From NCBI GenBank assembly GCA_002361955.1, contig DESK01000010.1, forward strand, positions 86,401-150,400: a stretch of DNA of 64,000 bases, given 5' to 3'. The position numbers were made by a program, and so were the translations under genes. The DNA comes from Lachnospiraceae bacterium UBA3316 (GTDB lineage Bacteria > Bacillota > Clostridia > Lachnospirales > Lachnospiraceae). Positions within the stretch are counted from its first letter, which is position 1; every line of letters starts with the position of its first letter. Below, one piece after another: positions 27,345-34,646 of the stretch. The notes beneath the pieces are model-generated. The model saw only the letters and a program-made list of their open reading frames with translations. It was not told where the DNA came from and made no database searches.

Positions 27345-28382
27345 ATGACACCAGCGGAAAAACTGATAGAGAAGCATAGGCTTACAAAAGAGGAATATAT
27401 CGCCCTTATAGGTATGGCGGAGGATAAAGATACAAGAGATCTGTTGAGGACGGAAGCAGTGAGGCTGAGGCAGAAATATTATGGGAATAAGGTTTTTACG
27501 CGGGGGCTGATCGAGTTTACCAATTACTGTAAAAATAACTGCTATTACTGCGGCATCCGGCGGGACAACAGGAATGTGTCACGCTATCGCCTGACAAAGG
27601 AAGAGATCCTTACATGCTGCCGGGAAGGGTACCGTCTGGGGTTTCGAACCTTTGTGCTTCAGGGAGGGGAAGATCCTTACTTTACAGATGAACGGACGGT
27701 GGAGATCATACGCGCAGTCAAGGAAGCACATTCTGACTGCGCCCTGACTCTTTCCATTGGAGAAAAATCTTATGAAAGCTACCGCAGGTACAGAGAGGCC
27801 GGAGCAGATCGCTATCTTTTGCGCCATGAGACGGCCAATGAGGCCCATTATGGTATGCTGCATCCCACTTCCATGAGTCTCGCGGCGCGGAAGAAGTGCC
27901 TTTATGATTTAAAGGCCTTGGGATACCAGGTGGGAGCAGGCTTTATGGTTGGTTCACCGGGACAGACGGCAGAGACCCTGGCGGATGATCTTGTTTTCTT
28001 AGGGGAATTGCAGCCTCAAATGGTGGGCATCGGGCCCTTTCTTCCGCATCATGAGACAAGGTTCGCGGACAAGGAGGCGGGAAGCGTGGAACTTACGTTA
28101 TTTTTGCTTTCTGTGATCCGTATCCTTCTTCCGACGGTACTGCTGCCTGCGACTACGGCTCTCGGAACGGCCGATCCCAAGGGAAGGGAGAGAGGGATTC
28201 TGGCAGGGGCTAACGTCGTTATGCCGAATCTTTCCCCTCTCAGGAACAGGAAGCAGTATGAGCTTTATGACAATAAGATCTGTACGGGTGATGAGGCTGC
28301 GGAGTGCTGCATGTGTTTGGCCGGACGGATGAAGTCCGTGGGGTATCGGCTGGTGGAAGAGAGAGGGGACGCGCTTTTTTAG
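27345..28382 (+). CDS. hydE: [FeFe]-hydrogenase maturase HydE (radical SAM)
   Basis: 345-aa radical SAM enzyme that helps build the diiron subcluster of [FeFe] hydrogenase. The CX3CX2C cluster motif (CKNNCYYCG) has Cys62, Cys66 and Cys69; the N-terminal GLIEFTNYC, the LQGGEDPYF segment and the LRHETAN motif fit HydE better than biotin synthase. GAGAAGGAGAGC precedes the ATG. HydF and HydG are not in this window, so the maturases are scattered. Overlaps the convergent deacetylase gene by 4 nt. Confidence 0.88.
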   Translation: MTPAEKLIEKHRLTKEEYIALIGMAEDKDTRDLLRTEAVRLRQKYYGNKVFTRGLIEFTNYCKNNCYYCGIRRDNRNVSRYRLTKEEILTCCREGYRLGFRTFVLQGGEDPYFTDERTVEIIRAVKEAHSDCALTLSIGEKSYESYRRYREAGADRYLLRHETANEAHYGMLHPTSMSLAARKKCLYDLKALGYQVGAGFMVGSPGQTAETLADDLVFLGELQPQMVGIGPFLPHHETRFADKEAGSVELTLFLLSVIRILLPTVLLPATTALGTADPKGRERGILAGANVVMPNLSPLRNRKQYELYDNKICTGDEAAECCMCLAGRMKSVGYRLVEERGDALF

Positions 28383-29206
28383 GCGGAAGGGCCGGGAGAG
28401 ATCAGCTGATCCAGAGATTTAAAGGTATATCCCATTTCCTCCCATTTTGTCAGAAGCTCATCGAGAATCTGTCCGTTTGTGCTGGAGGTGTTGTGAAGAA
28501 GCACGACGGCTCCCGGATGGATTCGCCCCAGGAGCTTTTGAAAGGCCTCCTCCCTGGTGGGCTGCTGATCCTGGTACCAGTCTACATAGGCCAGGCTCCA
28601 GAAAAAGGTGTGGTATCCCATGGATTTGGCCATGCGCAGGTTCTCCGTGCTGTATTTCCCCTGGGGAGGCCGATAATACTTGATCATTTCTTTTCCCGTG
28701 ATTTCTTTATAGAGGGAGGATACGTCCTCCAATTCTTTTGAAAAAGCCTCTTCCGTAGAAATCCGGGACATATCCGGATGATGGTAGGTGTGGTTTCCCA
28801 CAATATGGCCTTCGGAAGCCATGCGTTTGATAAGATCCGGACAATCCTTCACAAAGGTACCCACCACAAAGAAGGCCGCAGGCACATGATGTTTTTTCAG
28901 GGCGTCTAGGATAGCAGGGGTGTTTCCGTTTTCATAGCCGCAGTCAAAGGTGAGATAGATGACCTTCTCCTGGGTGTCTTCCGCATAATAGGCGTTATAC
29001 TGGGCAAGCTCAGAAAAGGAAGCATTGGCTACAGGGGGCTTCCCTTCCTCCTGAAAGCTTAATCCCCAATTGTCTGCCTCCTCCCGGATCACGGAACCGG
29101 ACATGACAGGGCTCAGGCGGCCGGCTGCCAGACGGCCGAAACAGAAGGCCAGCAAAAAGACCAGGGCAAGCTTTGCCGCCGTTAAAAAAATATTCTTATT
29201 CCACAT
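28379..29206 (-). CDS. Polysaccharide deacetylase, PdaA-like
   Basis: 275-aa exported or membrane-anchored NodB-type deacetylase; one N-terminal hydrophobic segment (about 7-30). Catalytic-domain motifs are LTFDCGYENGNTP (Asp), GHIVGNHTYHHP (zinc His pair) and RPPQGKYS, with LLHNTSS near the end. The FDCGYENG form matches PdaA, which makes muramic delta-lactam in the spore cortex, suggesting a spore former. PdaB-like or other peptidoglycan targets remain possible. Convergent with hydE. Confidence 0.85.
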   Translation of the reverse strand: MWNKNIFLTAAKLALVFLLAFCFGRLAAGRLSPVMSGSVIREEADNWGLSFQEEGKPPVANASFSELAQYNAYYAEDTQEKVIYLTFDCGYENGNTPAILDALKKHHVPAAFFVVGTFVKDCPDLIKRMASEGHIVGNHTYHHPDMSRISTEEAFSKELEDVSSLYKEITGKEMIKYYRPPQGKYSTENLRMAKSMGYHTFFWSLAYVDWYQDQQPTREEAFQKLLGRIHPGAVVLLHNTSSTNGQILDELLTKWEEMGYTFKSLDQLISPGPSA

Positions 29207-29363
29207 GAGAGTCTCCGAGAACTTTTTTTCAGTGTATTCTTATGGAAGAAGGAATATGTCTGCCAGACTGGACGAAAAAGAAGGTTTGCGGTAAGATAAA
29301 CGGAGAATCAAAAACCCCGCAGCAAGCAACGGGGAATCAGAGAATGGAAATAGGAGATATCAT

Positions 29364-29729
29364 ATGAAAGAAACGATGCTGCTTTACCATATTTCCGGCC
29401 AGGCCAGGCTGAAAAAAATAAGAACGATCTGTACCTCCCTGCATATTCGGCCCCGCCTGGTAAAAAGGGAGGAATACCTGCGTCCGATTTTCCAGCTTTT
29501 AAGCGGACAGCCCATGGCAGGAGAGCAGGCCTACAGAGGGGCAGAACTGCCAGGAGAGATGCTGGTGATGGCAGTTCTGCGGGAAAATATAGACGCGGTT
29601 CTTGAAAAACTCAGGAAAGAAGGAATACAGATTCCTCTGAAGGCCGTGGTAACGCCGGACAACGGCTGGTGGAGCTCCCTTGAGCTCTATGAGGAGCTGC
29701 AAAGGGAGCATAGGGCCGTCAATCCTTAA
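29364..29729 (+). CDS. DUF3783 protein
   Basis: 121-aa cytoplasmic protein of unknown function. The C terminus KAVVTPDNGWWSSLELYEELQREH matches the DUF3783 pattern of clostridia. Its last 11 nt overlap the convergent AraC-type gene. No catalytic motif is seen. Confidence 0.65.
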   Translation: MKETMLLYHISGQARLKKIRTICTSLHIRPRLVKREEYLRPIFQLLSGQPMAGEQAYRGAELPGEMLVMAVLRENIDAVLEKLRKEGIQIPLKAVVTPDNGWWSSLELYEELQREHRAVNP

Positions 29730-30618
29730 AGGTTCCCTCCGAGAGCGCTTTGATCGAGGAGGCATACTCGGAAGGCGACATGCCTGTGAGTTTTTTGAAT
29801 TGCCTGGAAAAGTAATGTACGGAAGTATATCCCAGCCGTTCAGCGATCTGAGAGAAGTTTAAATGTCGTTCCCGGATTAGCTGCTTCGCCATATCGATTT
29901 TCATATTTGAAAAATAATTGATAACGCCGCTGTCAGAGCGCTCCCGGAACAGCTTTTGAAGCTGGGAACGGCCGATCAGGTTGTCGCGGCAGATATCCTC
30001 GATGGAAATATGCTCATACAGGTGATTTTCCAGGTACGCAAGTACGCGCAGATAGATTTGGGAATCGTTGGCTGTTTTTAAACTCTTTGTGGGCACAGCG
30101 TCGGGATTCTCCTGACAGCGCCGGCATACCATGAGAAGAAACTGCTCCAGATACAGCCGGATCAGCTGTTCTGAGGCAAAGGGAGATGGCACGGCGCGTT
30201 CCAGCTTCTGCAGGTAGGGATCATCCAGAGGAGTGGAAAAGCATTTTTTTGCTTCCGTAATAATCTGCGCCAAAAGGCTTCGCTCAGAATCCGTGAGAGT
30301 CAGAATTTTGTCGCGGAAAAAATCCATAGCGGGTGATGTGCAGTCAAAAGACATCACCACGAGATTCGGCGCAGTTTTTCCGTTTGCTCTCAGCATATGA
30401 AACTCATTTGGCTTGTGAAAGATGATCTGCCCTTTCTGCAGCGTGTGGGACTGGTGGTCAGCGGTGACCTCCACCTCGCCCTTATCCACACAGCAAAATT
30501 CCCAAAAATTGTGGGATTCTCCTTCAAAGAAGAAATCGCTCATGTACTCAAAGTAATGGATAGATACAATCTTTTCAATAATAATATCGTTCCGTAAAAT
30601 CGTGCTTACATAGGCCAT
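29719..30618 (-). CDS. AraC-family transcriptional regulator
   Basis: 299-aa regulator: an N-terminal cupin-like sensing domain (about 20-150, with HNFWEFCCVDKGEVEV and FHKPNEFHMLRANG) and a C-terminal double helix-turn-helix (about 195-290), ending in GYTSVHYFSRQFKKLTGMSPSEY. The start is placed at the ATG at 30618, which has GAGG 8 nt upstream; 20 extra codons upstream would run through the promoter region. Such proteins usually sense sugars. No carbohydrate operon adjoins it, so the target is unknown. Confidence 0.88.
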   Translation of the reverse strand: MAYVSTILRNDIIIEKIVSIHYFEYMSDFFFEGESHNFWEFCCVDKGEVEVTADHQSHTLQKGQIIFHKPNEFHMLRANGKTAPNLVVMSFDCTSPAMDFFRDKILTLTDSERSLLAQIITEAKKCFSTPLDDPYLQKLERAVPSPFASEQLIRLYLEQFLLMVCRRCQENPDAVPTKSLKTANDSQIYLRVLAYLENHLYEHISIEDICRDNLIGRSQLQKLFRERSDSGVINYFSNMKIDMAKQLIRERHLNFSQIAERLGYTSVHYFSRQFKKLTGMSPSEYASSIKALSEGTFKD

Positions 30619-30666
30619 AAGAATTACCTCAAATATTTCATTTGTACAATAGTGTATGATTCTTAT

Positions 30667-30695
30667 ATTATAATGCAAAATGGATAATAAAGCAA
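30667..30695 (-). promoter_or_regulatory. Probable promoter of the AraC-type gene
   Basis: On the minus strand TTGCTT (30690-30695), 17 nt, TATAAT (30667-30672). Leader about 40-45 nt. Confidence 0.6.
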
Positions 30696-30759
30696 TAGTG
30701 CAAAGCAGAGCAAATTATGCAGAGTTTTAAAAAAGTTTTAAAAAATATAAAAAAAGTAC

Positions 30760-30787
30760 TTGCATAATATAAAAAAAGTGTTATAAT
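30760..30787 (+). promoter_or_regulatory. Promoter of the tRNA-Thr gene
   Basis: TTGCAT (30760-30765), 16 nt, TATAAT (30782-30787), about 34 nt upstream of the tRNA. Confidence 0.7.
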
Positions 30788-30821
30788 AATCTAGTCGGCA
30801 GTCAGAAATACTGCAAGGCAA

Positions 30822-30894
30822 GCTGGAATAGCTCAGTCGGTAGAGCACTTCACTCGTAATGAAGGGGTCGAGAGTTCAAGTCTCTTTTCCAGCT
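30822..30894 (+). tRNA. tRNA-Thr (anticodon CGT)
   Basis: Full cloverleaf: acceptor GCTGGAA / TTCCAGC, D-arm GCTC/GAGC, anticodon stem CTTCA/TGAAG around loop CTCGTAA (anticodon CGT, reads ACG), T-arm with TTCAAGT. No CCA encoded. Followed by a terminator and then by a decayed mobile remnant, so it may have served as an integration site. Confidence 0.95.
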
Positions 30895-30900
30895 TTACTT

Positions 30901-30948
30901 AAAAAGTACCGGAAACCTAGGTTTTATAAGGGTTTTCGGTACTTTTTT
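30901..30948 (+). terminator. tRNA-Thr terminator
   Basis: 17-bp stem (30901-30917 with 30931-30947, one G-U pair) ending in a T run. Confidence 0.92.
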
Positions 30949-31136
30949 GTTGCCGGGACACTGGTTTTGTAACTGGCTGAAACAGCCTGAAATTCACTCA
31001 AAAAGTAGTCAAAATGTAGTCACTGCTTTCCGGCTGGACAGGTTAAGGATCTAAGATAATAAAGAAATAGCAGTCAATTGACATACGTATGAATACGTGA
31101 TGCAATAGAGCAATGATAAGGAAAGGAGATACAGAA

Positions 31137-31308
31137 ATGCCAATGAGTCCAAGGGAGATGCTAAAGCTCCTGAAGAAATAGGACAAAACGGGTCACATGT
31201 CAAGCTGAAAAATCTTGAAACCGGAAGAACGGTAATTGTTCCTTATCACTCCAAAGATTAAAAAAAGGAATGGAGCAAGCAATACTGAAACAGGCGGGGC
31301 TGAAGTAA
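31137..31308 (+). pseudogene. hicA: Broken hicA toxin gene
   Basis: AAAGGAGA precedes ATG at 31137. The reading starts MPMSPREMLKLLKK and hits a stop at 31179. Beyond it, a second frame continues QNGSHVKLKNLETGRTVIV and PYHSKD, then a third frame KKGMEQAILKQAGLK to a stop at 31306. Joined, these match the HicA mRNA-interferase family (about 60 aa). About 15-20 nt are missing after LLKK and one base is missing after SKD. The catalytic His in GSH is still encoded, but no complete protein can be made. The antitoxin gene follows at once. Confidence 0.85.
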
Positions 31309-31338
31309 GCCTTGGCCTACAGGATGGAGGTATCAAGT

Positions 31339-31734
31339 ATGAATAAATTATTTTATCCGGCAGTATTTCACAAAGCAGAAGAGGGGGGCTTTTGGGTGAC
31401 ATTTCCGGATATCCCAGAGTGCATGACGCAGGGTGAGGATATGCAGCAGGCATATGAGATGGCAGTGGAAGCATTGGGACTTTCCATTACTACCATGGAG
31501 GAAGAAGGGGAGGAGCTTCCCAAAGCGTCCGCACCAGACATGGTTCTAACAGAAGAGGGGAGCTTTTTAGTAGTTGTGGAGTTCGATCTAATGGAATACC
31601 GAAGGAGGAACTGTTCGCGTGCGGTTAAAAAGACACTCAGCATTCCGGAGTGGCTGAATGAAGCGGCGATTCGGAAGAATATTATTTTTTTTCAGGTGTT
31701 GCAGGAAGCTCTGCTGCAGAAAGTGAATATGTAA
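31339..31734 (+). CDS. hicB: HicB-family antitoxin
   Basis: 131-aa antitoxin. N-terminal partial RNase H-like fold with FYPAVFHKAEEGGFWVTFPDIPE and GEDMQQAYEMAVEALGL; C-terminal helices with LSIPEWLNEAAIRKNIIFFQ resemble a DNA-binding segment. GGAGG lies 8 nt before the ATG at 31339. It sits behind a broken hicA, so it is an antitoxin without its toxin. It could persist as a regulator or neutralise HicA encoded elsewhere (inference). A dispersed repeat begins at its stop codon. Confidence 0.88.
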   Translation: MNKLFYPAVFHKAEEGGFWVTFPDIPECMTQGEDMQQAYEMAVEALGLSITTMEEEGEELPKASAPDMVLTEEGSFLVVVEFDLMEYRRRNCSRAVKKTLSIPEWLNEAAIRKNIIFFQVLQEALLQKVNM

Positions 31735-31786
31735 GCGGAGAGCAGATAATTTAGATGGATTTGTGAATGTTACCGTGAGACCAGTC
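31733..31786 (+). repeat. Dispersed intergenic repeat, copy 2
   Basis: Begins at the hicB stop codon; matches copy 1 (23-84) over AGCGGAG, GCAGA and TTTAGATGGATTT, followed by GTGAATGTTACCGTGA. One-base gap and scattered changes. Confidence 0.6.
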
Positions 31787-31854
31787 AGAAATGACCGGTG
31801 GTATTTTTGCCCCATTTTAGAAAATGTGTGACACCGCACGGAAAGGAGGCTTCT

Positions 31855-32090
31855 ATGAAATACAGGAAGAAACCAGTAGTGGTAGAGGCGTTCCAGCTGA
31901 CGGGCGATCCAGAGATGGCCCCGCCCAAGTGGCTCACCCAGGCCAGAATGGAAATGCCTGGATTTTGTCGTCTGCTTATTTTTATTTAAATGGGGAATTG
32001 TACATCAGCAAAAGATCAGATATAATGACAGAGGAATTGATATAACCGTGAAGAGTTATGAATTTGTGCCGAAAATACGAAAGAGAAAGG
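31855..32090 (+). pseudogene. Frameshifted phage-like gene remnant
   Basis: AAAGGAGG precedes ATG at 31855. The frame starts MKYRKKPVVVEAFQLTGD and PEMAPPKWLTQA, an N terminus common in short prophage proteins of unknown function. It then ends early. A second frame continues NGNAWILSSAYFYLNGELYI, and a third reads DRGIDITVKSYEFVPK. Two single-base indels would restore one protein. The end runs up to mscL and is not well defined. Probably left from the same element as the broken hicA. Confidence 0.5.
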
Positions 32091-32093
32091 ATG

Positions 32094-32525
32094 ATGAAGG
32101 TGAAGAAATTTCTGGAGGAATTTAAGAAGTTTATCAGCAGAGGAAATGTGATGGACATGGCGGTTGGCGTGATCATAGGAGGCGCTTTTACCGGAATCGT
32201 ATCATCCCTGGTGGATGATATCATTTCGCCGCTTTTGGGATTGTTCGGCGGGGCCAATTTTGACAGCCTGAGTGTGACGCTGCTGGGAGAAGTCACTTTA
32301 AACTACGGCAGGTTTATCACCGCAGTGATCAACTTTTTGATCATGGCCCTTGTGATTTTCTGTATCGTGAAGCTGATCAATGGAATGTCGGCAAAGATCC
32401 AGCGCAAAAAAGAGGAGATTCCCGCGGTGCCCACTATGAAGATTTGTCCTTACTGTAAAAGTGAGATAGCTATTGACGCGGTGAGATGTCCGCACTGTAC
32501 CTCTGTCTTAGAAGAAAAGGAATGA
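32094..32525 (+). CDS. mscL: Large-conductance mechanosensitive channel MscL with C-terminal zinc ribbon
   Basis: 143-aa inner-membrane channel that opens under osmotic downshock. The amphipathic N-terminal helix FKKFISRGNVMDMAVGVIIG, the first membrane helix, the periplasmic loop and the second helix (about 75-98) are complete. The last 30 residues carry two CPxC pairs (CPYC, CPHC) forming a likely zinc ribbon not found in the classic Escherichia coli protein. Start uncertain: ATG at 32094 (3 nt after AAAGG) or GTG at 32100 (9 nt after it). Follows a decayed phage-like gene. Confidence 0.92.
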   Translation: MKVKKFLEEFKKFISRGNVMDMAVGVIIGGAFTGIVSSLVDDIISPLLGLFGGANFDSLSVTLLGEVTLNYGRFITAVINFLIMALVIFCIVKLINGMSAKIQRKKEEIPAVPTMKICPYCKSEIAIDAVRCPHCTSVLEEKE

Positions 32526-32532
32526 TTGCATA

Positions 32533-32561
32533 TTTACAAGATTTTTGAAGTATGGTATCCT
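32533..32561 (+). promoter_or_regulatory. Possible promoter of rpiB
   Basis: TTTACA (32533-32538), 17 nt, TATCCT (32556-32561); leader about 30 nt before the rpiB ATG. Confidence 0.5.
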
Positions 32562-32596
32562 TAATCTGCCAATTCAGAACATATGGAGGTAGAGTC

Positions 32597-33046
32597 ATGA
32601 GGATAGCGATTGGAAACGATCATGCGGCGGTGGAGATGAAGATGGAAATCGCCTCATATTTGAAGGAGAAGGGGCATGAGCTGATTAATGTGGGCGTGGA
32701 CACAAAGGAGAGCTGCAATTATGCCGAGTACGGTGAAAAGGTTGCGGAGCTGGTAGCTTCAGGGCAGGCGGACTGCGGAATTTTGATCTGCGGGACAGGG
32801 GTCGGTATTTCGATAGCGGCTAATAAGGTAAACGGCATTCGTGCCTGTGCCTGCAGCGATCCGCTGACAGCGCGGCTTTCGAAACAGCATAATAACAGCA
32901 ATGTTCTCGCCTTCGGAGCGCGTATTATCGGCATAGAGACGGCGAAAATGATTGTAGACTGCTGGCTTGAGGCGGAATATGAGGGCGGCAGGCACGAGAA
33001 GCGCATCGGATATTTTACGGAAATAGAGAATAAGCAAAAAAGGTAG
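32597..33046 (+). CDS. rpiB: Ribose-5-phosphate isomerase B
   Basis: 149-aa RpiB/LacAB-type sugar-phosphate isomerase of the pentose phosphate pathway. Signature motifs: IAIGNDHAAVEMK, CGTGVGISIAANKVNGIRACACSD-type region with the catalytic Cys in ICGTGVG, and NVLAFGARIIG. ATG at 32597 chosen because GGAGG lies 8 nt upstream and the family starts there. An allose-phosphate isomerase activity cannot be excluded. Confidence 0.92.
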   Translation: MRIAIGNDHAAVEMKMEIASYLKEKGHELINVGVDTKESCNYAEYGEKVAELVASGQADCGILICGTGVGISIAANKVNGIRACACSDPLTARLSKQHNNSNVLAFGARIIGIETAKMIVDCWLEAEYEGGRHEKRIGYFTEIENKQKR

Positions 33047-33088
33047 TTGTTCAGCCGCAAGCTGAATGGCAGTGGGAAACAGAGATTT

Positions 33089-33124
33089 CAGGGCAGTCGG
33101 ATCATGGGAAGGCTGCCCTGTTTT
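33089..33124 (+). terminator. rpiB terminator
   Basis: Stem CAGGGCAG (33089-33096) with CTGCCCTG (33113-33120), followed by TTTT and shortly a second T run. Confidence 0.85.
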
Positions 33125-33199
33125 CGACTTTTTTGTTCACAAGGATGGGAAACTATGTTAAAATAGAGAGAGTAACTAAAAAGTGAAAGGAGATACGGG

Positions 33200-33751
33200 A
33201 TGAATGACTTTAAAGAATGGCTATCGGATAATCTAAGATATTTCCTTCTGGCGTTTATCATTATTTTGATTATAGGTGCCGCAATCCTTGGAATCAGTAT
33301 TTATTCGAAGGTGGTCAGGGGCGGAGGAAGCCAGAAAGAGCCGACAAAGCAGACGGAAGCTGTGAAGGAGCCGGGGAAAGAGACGGAGAGCGCGAAGAAA
33401 ACAGATACAGAGAGTGCAAAAGAGACAGAACCCCAGACAAAGAAGGAGACAGAGCCTCTGACGGAGTCGGAGCAGGAGACGCAGCCCCAGACGGAAGCGC
33501 CCACGGAGCCGGTGACGGAGGCGCCTACAGAGCCGCCAACGGAAGCGCCCGCGGAGCCGGAGACAGAACCCCAGCCGGTCTATCTGACCATGCAGGGAAG
33601 CTGCTACTTAAGGGCTGAGCCAAGCACGGAATCGGAGATTCTGGGTACCTACTGGGTGGGAACTACGGTAGAGTTTCTGGAGGATGTAGGCGGATGGTAT
33701 AAAGTGCGTGTAGATGGCATGACGGGTTATATGGGAGCCAGATTCTTTTGA
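33200..33751 (+). CDS. Membrane-anchored SH3-domain protein
   Basis: 183-aa protein: short cytoplasmic N terminus, one membrane segment (about 13-35), a long Thr/Glu/Pro-rich stalk (about 45-130, repeats such as TEAPTEP) and a C-terminal bacterial SH3 domain (about 132-183, YLRAEPSTESEILG and GGWYKVRVDGMTGYMG). The layout suggests a wall-spanning protein that binds peptidoglycan outside the membrane. AAAGGAGAT precedes the ATG. Stands alone between rpiB and nth; specific role unknown. Confidence 0.85.
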   Translation: MNDFKEWLSDNLRYFLLAFIIILIIGAAILGISIYSKVVRGGGSQKEPTKQTEAVKEPGKETESAKKTDTESAKETEPQTKKETEPLTESEQETQPQTEAPTEPVTEAPTEPPTEAPAEPETEPQPVYLTMQGSCYLRAEPSTESEILGTYWVGTTVEFLEDVGGWYKVRVDGMTGYMGARFF

Positions 33752-33864
33752 CGCTGTGTTTGCCTTATAGAAGGAACAGTATGGCATTTGCCGTTTGAAC
33801 ATTTATGGGATACGGGTCTGAGAAGCGCAGGCTGCCGGTCATCCAAGGATAAGGAGATATAGAA

Positions 33865-34500
33865 ATGACAAAAAAGCAGAGGGCGCTGGAAGTGATCGAG
33901 CGGCTGAAAAAAGAATATCCCGACGCAGGGTGTACTCTGGACTATGACGAGGCATGGAAGCTTCTTGTCAGTGTCCGTCTGGCGGCCCAGTGTACAGACG
34001 CCAGGGTCAATGTGGTGGTGGAAAAGCTCTATGAGAAATATCCCGACGTGGAAGCTCTGGCATCGGCTCCGGTGGAGGCCATAGAGGAGATCGTGCGCCC
34101 CTGTGGCCTGGGAAAGAGCAAGGCAAGGGATATCAGCGCCTGTATGAAGATTCTGCGGGATCAGTACGGCGGAAAGATCCCCAAAGATTTTGACGCCCTT
34201 TTAAAACTGCCGGGCGTGGGCAGAAAGAGCGCGAACCTCATCATGGGCGATGTGTTCGGGGAACCGGCCATCGTCACGGATACCCACTGTATCCGGCTGA
34301 CGAACCGGATCGGCCTGGTGGATCAGCTAAAGGAGCCCAAGAAGGTGGAGATGGCTCTTTGGAAGATCATTCCGCCGGAGGAGGGCAGCGATTTTTGCCA
34401 TCGTCTGGTGTACCATGGCAGGGATGTATGTACAGCCAGAACGAAGCCCTTTTGTGACAGATGCTGCCTGGAGGATATCTGTAAAAAAGTAGGAATATAG
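33865..34500 (+). CDS. nth: Endonuclease III
   Basis: 211-aa base-excision repair DNA glycosylase/AP lyase acting on oxidised pyrimidines. The helix-hairpin-helix LPGVGRKSAN holds catalytic Lys121; Asp139 lies in VTDTHCIRLTNR. The C-terminal [4Fe-4S] ligands are in CTARTKPFCDRCCLEDIC (spacing 6-2-5). Ribosome binding site AAGGAGATATAG. Followed by an imperfect hairpin with T run at 34500-34558. Confidence 0.96.
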   Translation: MTKKQRALEVIERLKKEYPDAGCTLDYDEAWKLLVSVRLAAQCTDARVNVVVEKLYEKYPDVEALASAPVEAIEEIVRPCGLGKSKARDISACMKILRDQYGGKIPKDFDALLKLPGVGRKSANLIMGDVFGEPAIVTDTHCIRLTNRIGLVDQLKEPKKVEMALWKIIPPEEGSDFCHRLVYHGRDVCTARTKPFCDRCCLEDICKKVGI

Positions 34501-34558
34501 GCAAAGGACGGGACAAAAGTATATTTGCACTTTTGCCCTTTCTTTTGCCTTTTTTTAT
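34500..34558 (+). terminator. Probable nth terminator
   Basis: Imperfect long hairpin: GGCAAAGGACGGGACAAAAG against CTTTTGCCCTTTCTTTTGCC, followed by TTTTTTT. Confidence 0.7.
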
Positions 34559-34646
34559 TTTTAGTATGGTTATTTTAACTGAAAGGTGGTAGAATTTAAA
34601 CATAGCTTTGTGTGCTTTCTATAAAGCCAAGAAAAGGAGGAATCAT

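Noticed and set aside
33121..33199. Promoter TTGTTC / TAAAAT before the SH3 protein
   Set aside because: Spacing of 20 nt is too long for a confident call.
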